A DNA stretch of 64,000 nt from Tanypteryx hageni (Eukaryota; Arthropoda; Insecta; Odonata; Petaluridae): the NCBI GenBank assembly GCA_028673005.1, contig CM054118.1, positions 83,329,855 through 83,393,854 on the forward strand, given 5' to 3'. How positions within the stretch are numbered: the stretch's first letter is position 1; every line of letters starts with the position of its first letter. Shown in pieces: positions 25,069-34,700 of the stretch. The position numbers and the translations under genes were made by a program. Below the pieces are notes generated by a model. It was not told the origin of the DNA. It saw nothing but the letters and a program-made list of their open reading frames with translations, and made no database searches.

Positions 25069-25103
25069 GTAGCTGAAGAAGGAGTAGTTCCGAAAGCTTC
25101 TAC
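25069..25103 (+). ncRNA. Hammerhead-like ribozyme motif in the PLE tail
   Basis: In order: GTAG, CTGAAGA (CUGANGA box), A, GGA-GTAGT-TCC (short stem II), GAAA, GCTTC, and TAC. GTAG (25069-25072) can pair with CTAC (25100-25103) as stem I, leaving almost no stem III. PLEs are known to carry hammerhead motifs with minimal stem III that work best as dimers (established knowledge). One unpaired A next to stem II weakens the match. Activity is not shown. Confidence 0.45.
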
Positions 25104-25263
25104 GTTTGTGATGTTTCTGTGTTATTTTACGTGTGTCGCTTCGACATCCCCGGGGCCTCGCCAACCTGAAGTCGTCTGATTGGTGAGTGCTCACTGGGTT
25201 TCCTCATCCCAACACCTTGTTGACATCCATATATTCATTTTACCTTTCCTTTTCCGTAAGTTG

Positions 25264-25331
<68 letters not shown>
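25264..25331. repeat. (TA)n microsatellite at the centre of a PLE palindrome
   Basis: About 33 TA units. On the left are PLE-end sequence and TTCATTTTACCTTTCC. On the right is an inverted, diverged counterpart (GGGGAAAGAAAAGGTAGTGA, then GGCAACAAGGTGTTG). The array therefore sits between two oppositely oriented PLE ends. Confidence 0.9.
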
Positions 25332-25334
<3 letters not shown>

Positions 25335-25500
25335 CTTAGGGGAAAGAAAAGGTAGTGATGAGGGTGGCAACAAGGTGTTGAGGGAAGCCCAGCGGATACT
25401 TACCAAGTTGGCAGGATGCTGGGGGCGTCGAAGAGACAAGTAAAACACACGAACACAAAAAAAACACGCAAGCCTATGTCATTCTTCAGCGAAAGAGTAA

Positions 25501-25503
<3 letters not shown>
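25332..25503 (-). mobile_element. Diverged PLE terminal fragment, inverted relative to the first copy
   Basis: The plus-strand sequence GCAACAAGGTGTTG, then CAGCGGATACTTACCAAGTT, and GTCGAAGAGACAAGTAAAAC matches the complement of the right end and tail of the 24483-25234 element, with many substitutions. The hammerhead-like CTGAAGAA remains on the minus strand, but the GAAA box is lost. It is bounded by (TA)n on both sides. Confidence 0.65.

Positions 25504-25572
<69 letters not shown>
25504..25572. repeat. Compound (TA)n(TG)n microsatellite
   Basis: TA dinucleotides to about 25548, then (TG)n to about 25572. This is the third (TA)n array within 1.2 kb. Confidence 0.95.
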
Positions 25573-25574
25573 AA

Positions 25575-26080
25575 TTTATGTACAATGCAAACTAATACAT
25601 TTTGTTGATAAGCAGCCGTGTACAAAATATTCTCTTGTGCTAGGGTGTTACATTGAAAGGCCATTGTAAATCCAAGTAAGTAATGTGTTTTCGTCTGGTT
25701 GTGTTCAACATTCAAGGTAACGAAGAACTTTTTATTACAATTGCGATGTAATTATAAAATATTAATTATTTTTACGAATATTTATTTTCATATTTGAAAT
25801 AGGTAAAGAGTTTTTCAGGGCATTTTGGTTATGGGCAGACGCGTTTTGAAATACGAAATAATGATCGTATGTATGTGTATGTGACTGTATGTTACAGTGC
25901 AAGACTGTTATCAATACAAATCAGCTTCATGTTGTCCTCTGGTTGTGCTCAACATTCAAGGCATTACAATTCTGAAGTAATTAGAAAATATTTATTATTT
26001 TCTTTACAAATATCTATTTTATATTATTTGTTTTATATAGATGTCCTAATATTAACATTTCTCCTAATAAACAACTACTT
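25575..26080. repeat. Tandem duplication of about 250 bp, diverged
   Basis: The left copy contains TACAATGCAAACTAATACA, CTGGTTGTGTTCAACATTCA near 25695 and ATTACAATTGCGATGTAATT. The right copy has TACAGTGCAAGACTGTTATC, CTGGTTGTGCTCAACATTCA near 25942 and ATTACAATTCTGAAGTAATT. The spacing is about 247 bp. Confidence 0.7.
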
Positions 26081-29029
26081 CTGACAAAATAATTGTGAGA
26101 TAACCGAGTTACCCGACTTGGGCGGATTAAGTTGTAAAATACCTTGTTAGAGCTGCCAACTATATTACGCGAAATTATTTAATGGTCCGTAATGTAACAT
26201 TTATTTACATTTGAACAAAACATTTAAAATTCTAATGATAAATATTCCACGGAAATTGGCGATGTTGATTTATGCCCTAAATTTGCTCTCAAAAGTATAA
26301 AACTATGTATGAATCTTTATAAAGAATAAATTACTTTTCAGTTAAAAGAGTTATTTCTGAAAGGATAATTATAATCATCTAAACTGCAGTCAATACTATT
26401 TAAATTTATACACTGCTCCTATAGGGCGATTGGTGAAAATTTTGACGTCATTCTTTAGTTACAGATGAAAAATTGACCTGACTTATGAAGACAGCATTTA
26501 AAAGTTAATCTTCGATAAGGAGGATATTTTTGCATAATGACTTGTTGTGAATCACCTTGGGAACGGAAAGTTTTCTCCTCTTTGATACGAAGTACAAGGT
26601 AGTTTGAGTTCATTTCGGTCAACTTCAAGCTGAAATATAGTTTCAAGGCACGCGTATGCGTAATTTACTCCCAGAAACTGCACTTCGTTGCACGATTACT
26701 CTCATTAAACTATGTGGAATATCAGACTATCTCAAATATCAATTTAAAATTCGTGCGAATGTCAAAGATACAAGATATTAGGCTGGCTGCTTAAAAGTGA
26801 ACGAAGCTTCGCATCGCACTTGTTCTGTATTTGATGGCAACATGTTCAACGGCATTAGATCCTGTATGGAGCTTTGGCGGATTAACTCGTCTTATTCTGA
26901 GCTCTAAATCCTGTTTCAAACTCTCAAGAATCTAAACAAAGAATACTTGAGACGGGAAACTGTCGCGAATATTTATGGTATCTTCTTCAATGCGAGTTTA
27001 ATTTTCTTAACAAAGAACAAAAGAACAGATGCCTTTTACAGCATTCCATAAAATTTCGAGGATTTGAAATATTCAGTCGCTTAATTCAAATGGTGAATAA
27101 TACGGTTAATGAAAGAGGCCCTGCTTATATAGACAATATATACCATAAAAATTAATTTATCATTGTAATTACTTATTGGCCCAATTTTTTAATCTAACTT
27201 CTATAATATTAATAATTTTGCAAAAAGGACGTCTAATATTTTAAATTAGTGGCTAAAGAATTAAAAATTAGGCTGATTCATATACCAATGGCAGAAATAG
27301 TAAGTTTGATTAAGTTTAATTTTGAAAAAATTACTTCTTCTTAAACATGTTTATTATTCAATAATTGCTATAACTATTTTTATAATGCTCATGAAAAAGC
27401 AAAAGCAAAATGTTTCTAACTGTTCACTAACTGCTCGAAATTGAGTTAGCTGCCGAAATATTTTTAAACATATCATTAGCGTTTGCTGCGAGCAGTCCGA
27501 AACCTTTAGAAAATAATCCGGGATAATTATTTTCAATTATTCTGTCTCAGTGACTTCGAAATTCCAAAGAGAATGGCATTCTCATAACAGACAATAAATA
27601 GATCTGATGTGAAGTAGATTCCCTTATTTACTACTCACTACGGCCAGCGATAAAGACAGAGAATGACTCTGCTGCCAACTCATAATCGAGCTCCAGGTAT
27701 TTGCACAACAGATCATTGAATAAAAAGGAGACAAGTTCCCTTATTAAAATCTATCATTGCGAAACAATGCTAAAACGAAACGTCGTCTGTCGAATGAGGA
27801 GAAACGAGATCATACATTATAAAGAAATTAAAGCCTAAAGATTACTTGTATTGTATAAGAAAATAAGGATAAAGATATCTTATTTATGAAATTTGATAAA
27901 TTATATTAGAAGTTTAAACTGTACGTGGAAGATATGAATATAAATTTATCGATTCAAAATAAATGTTACTTCAACTTGGTGACGTTTATTTGTTTATGGA
28001 ATTGAGTCATTTATTTTTACTGATGACAGAAAACATTTCAAGTGTACCACTTAGTTCCCGTATAATATAATTTATTGACGATATTATGTATCTATTTGAG
28101 AAAAGGTTAACTCTACTGCAGAAATATGCTTAAAACCAAATACAAAACATAATGGTTGAAATTCGTCGTGGAAAGGTATTGGAGAAATTAAGGATTTAAT
28201 GTGCGTTTTCTACAACCTCCTCCGTTATAAAGTGCTCATAACTGCACCAGAAATCTAGCACCATAAAAATTGTGGTTAGGATATGGATAGATCGGACAAA
28301 TACGAGGAACTCAAATGGCTGAATCGAGTTTAGCACACAGGAGCCCCAATATTTAATTATTTGACTTTTCCTCACGCCCTACCATGAGTCATAGCAATTG
28401 TTTAAGCTAACAAAGCACGACTGCACCACGACGATGCATCACGGGAGGATCGCACCAAACATCCACATCCGAGAGCAACAAATGCAGCCAAGTGCCAACC
28501 GCACCATTATCGTCGCAGCCCCCGAGGCCATCGGAATACTCCGCGGCCATCGAAAGGGTCGTTTAACTGGAGTGAAATGCATAAAATTTAATATTGCCTC
28601 GAAAAATCAAAATACTCCGCTTACAAATTATGGCCGAAGGGAGATGTTGGCATGATTCTCGGTATGAGCCTCATCCACGGCATGGGAATGTAGAGAAAGT
28701 CCAAAACGACCACAAAGCTTTTCGCTGAAAATATGAAGAACGATAATTTCAGAGCCGAAGAAAAAATATGAAGAGCAACACACTTTAAGGGTAGTGTGCG
28801 GCGTGAAATATGACGAAAATATCGATCTCGATGAACACGCGGCAGGGTTTTTCCCTTCTTAATTAAAAAAATGACACCGTAGTGTTCTCTGGAGACAGTG
28901 GAGCATATTTTGAAACGGTTAAATAAGCATCGCAAGTTCATGAGAATAACTCTCCAGGACATTCGAGGGGACAAATAAGACAAAATAAAAGCGAGAATTT
29001 ATGGGAAAAATTTCTGTGAAAAATTTCAG
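26081..29029. other. AT-rich DNA, nothing recognised
   Basis: About 2.9 kb with no gene, RNA or transposon end recognised. The short frames at 28398-28655 and 28983-28621 show no motifs. Confidence 0.4.
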
Positions 29030-29725
29030 AGGGAGAAGAGAGAGAGGGGAGCAGGAGACGTGAGACGAAAGTGGGAGGGGAGAGGTGGGGAGAGAGCGGT
29101 CGGGCTGTTGCGTTTTTATTAGGAAAAGAAAAAATAATACGTTTAAGATAGGGTGTGAGAGTTGATAAAGAGAGGGTGTGCGAAATGGGTTGAGAGATGG
29201 AGACAGAGAGAGATGGAGGGAGGGAGATAAAGCAATGAGGAAAGAATGGAATGAGAGGGAGAGACGGAGGAAAGAGTGAAAGAGAGAAAAAGAGAGGAGA
29301 TGCAAATTGAGGGATAATGGAGTTCAAAAACTAAAGACAAATGAGAAAGCACGTTCGTGAGTAAGAGGAAAGAAGGGCTAAACGTGGTCGATTGGATTAT
29401 AATGCGTCGCTAAAAGTGATAGAGAGAAGAGGAGAGAGAATGAGAGAAGGGGAGAGAAAGAAAGAGAGAAGGGAGAGAAAGAAAGGGAGAGAGAGTTAGG
29501 GAGGAGGGGTTTGGGAAGGATTAAAGGAGTGAGGCTAGAAGGAAGTATTGGAGTTTGGAGAGTGGGGTATTGGTGTGGGAAAGGGATAATAACGACAGGA
29601 AAACAGGGAGGAGGGAGAGGTCGGCGGTAGAGGGAGAGAGATGGAGAGGGAGAGAGAGGAGGGAGGCAATGAAAGAGGGAGGGAGAGAGATAGATATGGA
29701 GGATTTTCTGGTGTTGAAGAGCGTG
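29030..29725. repeat. Polypurine tracts (two blocks)
   Basis: Plus-strand A+G blocks at about 29030-29300 and 29410-29720, with GAGAGAAAGAAAGGGAGAGA-like repetition, separated by mixed sequence. Ser/Leu/Pro-rich minus-strand frames are artefacts. Confidence 0.8.
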
Positions 29726-29875
29726 CGGGACGGATGGAGAGATTTCTCCTCCCTCCCTAACTTCCCCGTACCACTCTGCACCATCGCCCGCCGCCTTTAA
29801 CGCCCCGCCTCCCTCTCCTCCCCCCACCACCACCCCCGCTTCCCGCACCCGACTGCCTCCCACCTCCTTCCGCAG

Positions 29876-30111
29876 ATCCCCATCGCCTGCCCTACGAGTT
29901 CACCTCCCCACCCCCCTTCCTCTATATCCGCAGCCCGGAACCCCTATCCCTCCTTCCCCCGCTAGGCAGCCATCGCGGCATTGGGTCCCACACGGCGCCG
30001 GCAGCAGACACCGGATCTATCCGGCGGAGCGCGAACGGGCACTCGCCACGCAAGGGACTGCCGAAGAAGGCAGGGCACGCACGGAAACGCTATAGGAAAA
30101 TATTCGTATGA
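29876..30111 (+). other. GC-rich island: possible terminal exon, product unknown
   Basis: A long C/T-rich stretch (29735-29870) ends in CACCTCCTTCCGCAG (AG at 29874-29875), which resembles a 3' splice site. The following 236 bp stay open for 77 codons in one frame (DPHRLPYEFTSPP... or a variant of its first codon, ending KRYRKIFV) to TGA at 30109-30111. There is no ATG, so it could only be an internal or last exon. A second frame is also open for most of this stretch, which is common in GC-rich DNA, so the coding case is weak. I do not recognise the protein. Confidence 0.25.
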
Positions 30112-30500
30112 ATTCTAAAGGTGCAGGGTGGAGAAGGAAGGAGGGGTGGAGAAGGAAGGAGGGGTGGAGATAGGGAAGGAGCGTAGAAGAGAGGGAAGGA
30201 GGGGTGAAGAAGGAAAGAGGGGTGGAGATAGGGAAGGAGCGTAGAAGAGATGGAAGGAGGGGTGGAGAAGGAAAGAGGGGTGGAGATAGGGAAGGAGCGT
30301 AGAAGAGAGGAAAGTAGGGGTGGAGAGAGGGAAGGAGGGTAGAAGAGAGGAAAGTAGGGGTGGAGAGAAGGATAAAGAGGGAGGGAGGAGGGATGGGAAA
30401 GGAGGGAGGGAGAGGGAGAAGGGATTGTCGAAGCGTAGAGAGAGCAGGAGGAAAGGAGGAAGAGGACGGAGGAGAAGAAAGCAGAAGTTGGAAACAAAAA
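30112..30500. repeat. Polypurine tract with 58-bp higher-order unit
   Basis: A unit beginning GATAGGGAAGGAGCGTAGAA and ending AAAGAGGGGTGGA (58 bp) is repeated two and a half times at about 30169-30330, followed by shorter purine repeats. The minus-strand Ser/Pro/Leu frame is an artefact. Confidence 0.8.
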
Positions 30501-30934
30501 GCGGTTGAGGAGAATGGGGGAGTCTAACGGTATATCTGGAGATGCAAAGCGTAAACGCAGTTCACGAAAATTTAACTAGCAAGTGCATCGATAAATTTAT
30601 ATGCGCAATCAGAACGAGTTGCTGGGTAATGTTGGAAAATAAGATTGAATGTGGAAATAAACACGAGAAAAGAATGCTATGACGAAAACGAATAAGTATT
30701 AGTATAACTTGAAATGAGATATGTAAAATTCAGATGTAAGGATAATGTAAAACGTGGAGATAAATTTGGTATGCAAGAAGAGAATGTAGTGTAAAAGAGA
30801 AAGTACATAATAATAAACCGCGGCAGCAGGAGGAGAAGGAAGTTCGCCGAGGGAAACGATGAAAGGGAGGATAAGTAAGAAGATGAAGGAAATTTGAGAG
30901 CGAGTGTGTGAGACCGGTGTGATATCAGGAGAAA
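30501..30934. other. AT-rich spacer, nothing recognised
   Basis: No feature recognised. Confidence 0.35.
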
Positions 30935-31690
30935 ATGGAAGGAGGGGGAGAAGAGAGGGAGAGAAGAGAGAGAAGAGAGGGAGAGAAGAGAGGGAGTGAA
31001 GAGAGGGAGTGAAGAGAGGGAGTGAAGAGAGGGAAAGGAGAGAGAAGAGAGAGAGAGTAGAGAGGGAGAGAATAGAGAGAGTGAGAGGAGAGAGAGAGAG
31101 AGAGGGAGAGATGCGGGTGAGGAGGGAAAGAGAGGAGAGAGGGGGAGAGAGGAGAGAGAGAGAGAGGAGAGAGAGAGAGGGAGAGAGAGAGGAGGGAGAG
31201 AGAGAGAGGAGGGAGAGGAGGGAGGGAGAGGAGGGAGGGAGAGGAGGGGGAGAGAGGAGGGGGAAAAAGAAGGGGGAGAGAGGAGGGGGGAGAGAGGAGG
31301 GGGAGAGAGAGGAGGGAGAGAGAGAGGAGGGAGAAAGAGTAGGGAGAGAGAGTAGGGAGAGAGAGTAGGGAGAGAGAGTAGGGAGAGAGAGTAGGGAGAG
31401 AGAGTAGGGAGAGAGAGTAGGGAGAGAGAGGAGGGAGAGAGAGTAGGGAGAGAGAGTAGGTAGAGAGAGTAGGGAGAGAGAGTAGGGAGAGAGAGTAGGG
31501 AGAGAGAGGAGGGAGAGAGAGGAGGGGAAGAGGTATAGAGGAGATATGGAGAGGAAGGAGAGGGAGGAAAGAGGGGTAGTAAGGAGAGGTAGAGGAAGGA
31601 GGGAGGGAGAGGAGAGAAAGGAGAGAGGGAGAGATGAGAGGTAGAGGAGGGAGTGAGAGGTGGAGAGGGGAAAGAAGAGACGGTGAAAAG
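30935..31690. repeat. Longest purine-only tract, with a 13-bp GGGAGAGAGAGTA array
   Basis: About 750 bp of almost uninterrupted A+G on the plus strand. Between about 31330 and 31510 the unit GGGAGAGAGAGTA (13 bp) recurs about 13 times. The rest is (GA)n and GGAGG blocks. The 431-aa and 263-aa minus frames (Ser-Leu-Leu-Ser-Leu-Pro-type repetition) are artefacts of this composition. Confidence 0.9.
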
Positions 31691-32934
31691 AAAGGTGGCG
31701 GCGGTTTCAAATGCATCTGGTGCGTCTATTTTCAGAAAATGGAAAGTTGATGAGGTTTTTTCCTCGAAAAATGAGAAGGTGAAGTCCGTGTATCTGGTTT
31801 TAAAAAAATTGAATAACATTTTGATGGAGGAACTTATTTTCCGGTTTTCGTGCCTTATGAATAGCGAGGGGTCGAAGATACGTATTAAGGGAGCTAAATT
31901 TACGAAGGTCTGCATTTTATTTTGGCTGCGGTTAGTGTACACTCTCACGCAAAGGCACGCGGATATGAGCATCTGAATGCGCTTCGAATGTGTGGAGAGT
32001 GGTGAATAGCGAAAATTCTCGGCGGCTGTAATTTTGAAATTGCGCTTGATAATATAAGGGTATCATATCATTGCAATAATTTGAGAAAATAAAAAAGATA
32101 AGAGTTGTATTGTAATCCTTCGTTTTTCATAATGATCACGTTACGTTATGTAATATCATCTAAAAAGAATTTAAAATATTTACACATTGGCTCGTTCATT
32201 CGTTCAGATTTTTTCGGTGCGGGTTCATTTTCAAACTTGAACAGATTTTGGAATTAATTTCATATTTAAATATGTGCATGGGAATTCTCATGCTCCCGAA
32301 GTTTTTAACATTGAGCACAATTCTTGGATATGCTTTGACAGGTAATCCATGACAGACAAAACTAAAAATATTAAAAATATTTATGTGATTAATATCCTTT
32401 TTGCAGAGAAAATACTATATTTTTACATTATCTGATAAGATCTGTAAGCATAAGAATATATTTCTTTAATACTCAAATAAGATTTTTTTAACACAGAAAT
32501 ATGCCGTGACTCCTGTAAACGAACGCACCTTCTACGAACATTTTACACAGGTATTGTCTCACTGGACGCTATGAACATTCCCCGGCCTAACTTCATGCCT
32601 ACTGAACAACCACTGCCTTTGAAATATCCCTTTGAAGCTGCTCTTTTCGTCTGTTTTTGAAAAACGGAGAAGACGGGAAGGAGACACACACACGAGCCTG
32701 CTCACATTTTAAAGATAAGACTAGTGCTGTTTTTTTGTGGACACAATAGGAAACTCACAATGAGCGCGTTGGCGAAAAAAAAATGACAAGAGAATTGTGT
32801 GTACGTCGGTCTGGTGGGCGTTTAAACGGGCAGAGCGCGCTTCAAGGGGAGTCTGGAACAGAGTGAAATATGTCAATATCAAAGCGATTCGAGGCTCAGC
32901 GAGTTGTACGCCATTCCACGGCGAGTTTCACGAA
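31691..32934. other. AT-rich DNA, nothing recognised
   Basis: A plus-strand frame runs out of the purine tract to 31976 (about 95 residues of ordinary composition after 31690). I recognise no domain in it and do not call it a gene. Confidence 0.35.
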
Positions 32935-33065
32935 AAGGGTGAGAGGGAGAATAGAGCTAGAGAGAGAGAGAGGAAAGAAGGGAGGTAGGGAGATAGGGAG
33001 GAAGGTAGGGAGGAGGGAGAGAGGAAGGGAGGGAGGAGGTGGACAGAAATAAAAGGGGAGGGGGA
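32935..33065. repeat. Short polypurine tract
   Basis: Plus-strand A+G with GGGAGGTAGGGAGATAGGGA-like repetition. Confidence 0.7.
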
Positions 33066-34299
33066 GGAATGTTAACGACCCCTCAGCATCCATTCCACCC
33101 GAGGACACGGAACATACTCGCGTTGCGAACCCTTCCCGTGGCCCGAGATCACGTACGCAGCGGGACCAAATAGTGATATTAATATTGACGCAAAGAGAAG
33201 AGAAAGAAGAGTTGAGTTTATTCGATTCAGAGATGGGAGTTTGTGCGCCTGAGAGTGAACACACAGTTCGCTAACGAGGACGACCTTGTGTTTATAAACA
33301 TAGTCATGAGTTGCGAAGATAACTTTTCTTCGAATGCGCGCAGGTGCTAAGAGTAACTACGCTGTTATTGTTCATGCATCCAAGTTTGCTCATAGAAATT
33401 TTCAGTTGGGCATGTGATGTTTAAAAGTAACGTTTCCAACGGTAAGAATAGCTTAGCACGTCAGCAGCAATGAAAGAAAGGTCAGAAAGATGACACTAAA
33501 ATAAAAAAGTAACACCCGTAAATTGCGCTACGAAGTTTCAAAATTCATGTTTCAATAAAATGAGAGCACTACCAATAGAAATATAAGATTTAAACAAACC
33601 AAAACCTTTGGGATTTATTTTTGAATGGGTTTACTTTAGGCATATTTAAACGCAGTTAAGCTTCATACACTCCATATTAAATAGCAGGAAAAATTCTTTG
33701 GCAAATAGAAACTTTCAATCAACGTATACAAATAGGAACGAGAACTAAGATTTACCTAGAACAATAAAAATCCGAGTTACATGAGCCAAGGTCGTTAAGG
33801 TTGCCTTTGTATTTGTTATAAATATTATACTCTGCCACTATATTTATATTAATGGATTTCGCGTACAGGATAATTAATTAAGTCCTATTTATCCTGAGCG
33901 CTGCCATGGTATCCAGAAAGCAAAAACAACACTGCAGCGACGGAGATTAATGCATCGAAGAGCTTGATACGAACCAAAGAGGGCAATTAATCCGACAAGC
34001 GTGCGAAAAAGGATATTTCTGCTTTTTTTATAACATTTTCCGCTACGGAGTAACGATTGGCATCTAAAATAAGACGCGATTTTAGAAGCTTGACACAGAA
34101 ACGCTCCAAATGAAGAGAGAAACCTGATTTTTAATTCATTCCGCCATCAAAATTCACACCGCCATTAGAAAGACTGGAACATGTATATTGAAATGCATAC
34201 TCTAGGTACTCTAGGAAGGGCTTGCTGTACGAAAAATTCTCTCTTCGATCTAGTTACTAAAATGAGTATGCATATATGAATTAAAATATATGTATGCAC
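33066..34299. other. AT-rich DNA, nothing recognised
   Basis: No feature recognised. Confidence 0.35.
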
Positions 34300-34301
34300 A
34301 T

Positions 34302-34351
<50 letters not shown>

Positions 34352-34352
34352 G
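34300..34352. repeat. Compound (CA)n(TA)n(CA)n microsatellite
   Basis: ACACACACACACATATATATATATATATATATATACACACACACACGCG. Alternating purine-pyrimidine throughout. Confidence 0.95.
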
Positions 34353-34369
34353 CGTATTTGTGTGCGCAT

Positions 34370-34700
34370 AAAAAGGAGGAGGAGGGATAGAGGAACGCAA
34401 TGTAATAGCAGGTGAGAGTGGTAGAGCTATATGAGAGGCGGGGGAGTATTTGAAAGGAAGAGAAAGAGAGAAAGAAAGAAGTAAAAGAGAAAGCGGGTGA
34501 GGCGAAAAGGAGGAATGAGAGAGAGATGGAGAGGGCAGCAAAGCGGGCGGACATTGTGAGCAAAGAGCCCGACGACACATACAAGTGAACTCGGCTCACG
34601 CACACACACACATGAGACTCGTTTTTAAAAGGCGTGCACGGGATTGAAGGCACGGAGCGAAGGGATAGGGGGGAGGGAGGAAGAGAGCGAACTAGAACCA
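34370..34700. repeat. Purine-rich tract
   Basis: A+G-rich plus strand interrupted by a short (CA)n at about 34600-34612. The Ser/Leu-rich minus frames are artefacts. Confidence 0.65.

Larger units (their letters stand above)
24483..25234 (+). mobile_element. Truncated Penelope-like retroelement with perfect 83-bp inverted terminal repeats
   Basis: The segment is bounded by inverted repeats at 24484-24566 and 25152-25234. I compared them base by base as reverse complements and found no difference. Between them lie the C-terminal GIY-YIG endonuclease frame and a 3' tail with a hammerhead-like motif. The reverse transcriptase half is missing, so this is a 5'-truncated copy. Penelope-like elements typically have complex inverted or tandem terminal repeats (pseudo-LTRs) and a C-terminal GIY-YIG domain (established knowledge). 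The perfect ends and open frame suggest a recent insertion or a concerted-conversion event (inference). Confidence 0.8.

Noticed and set aside
30677..31972. 431-aa minus-strand open frame, the longest in the window
   Set aside because: About 250 residues are Ser/Leu/Pro repetition encoded by a purine-only tract. The flanking residues resemble no domain.
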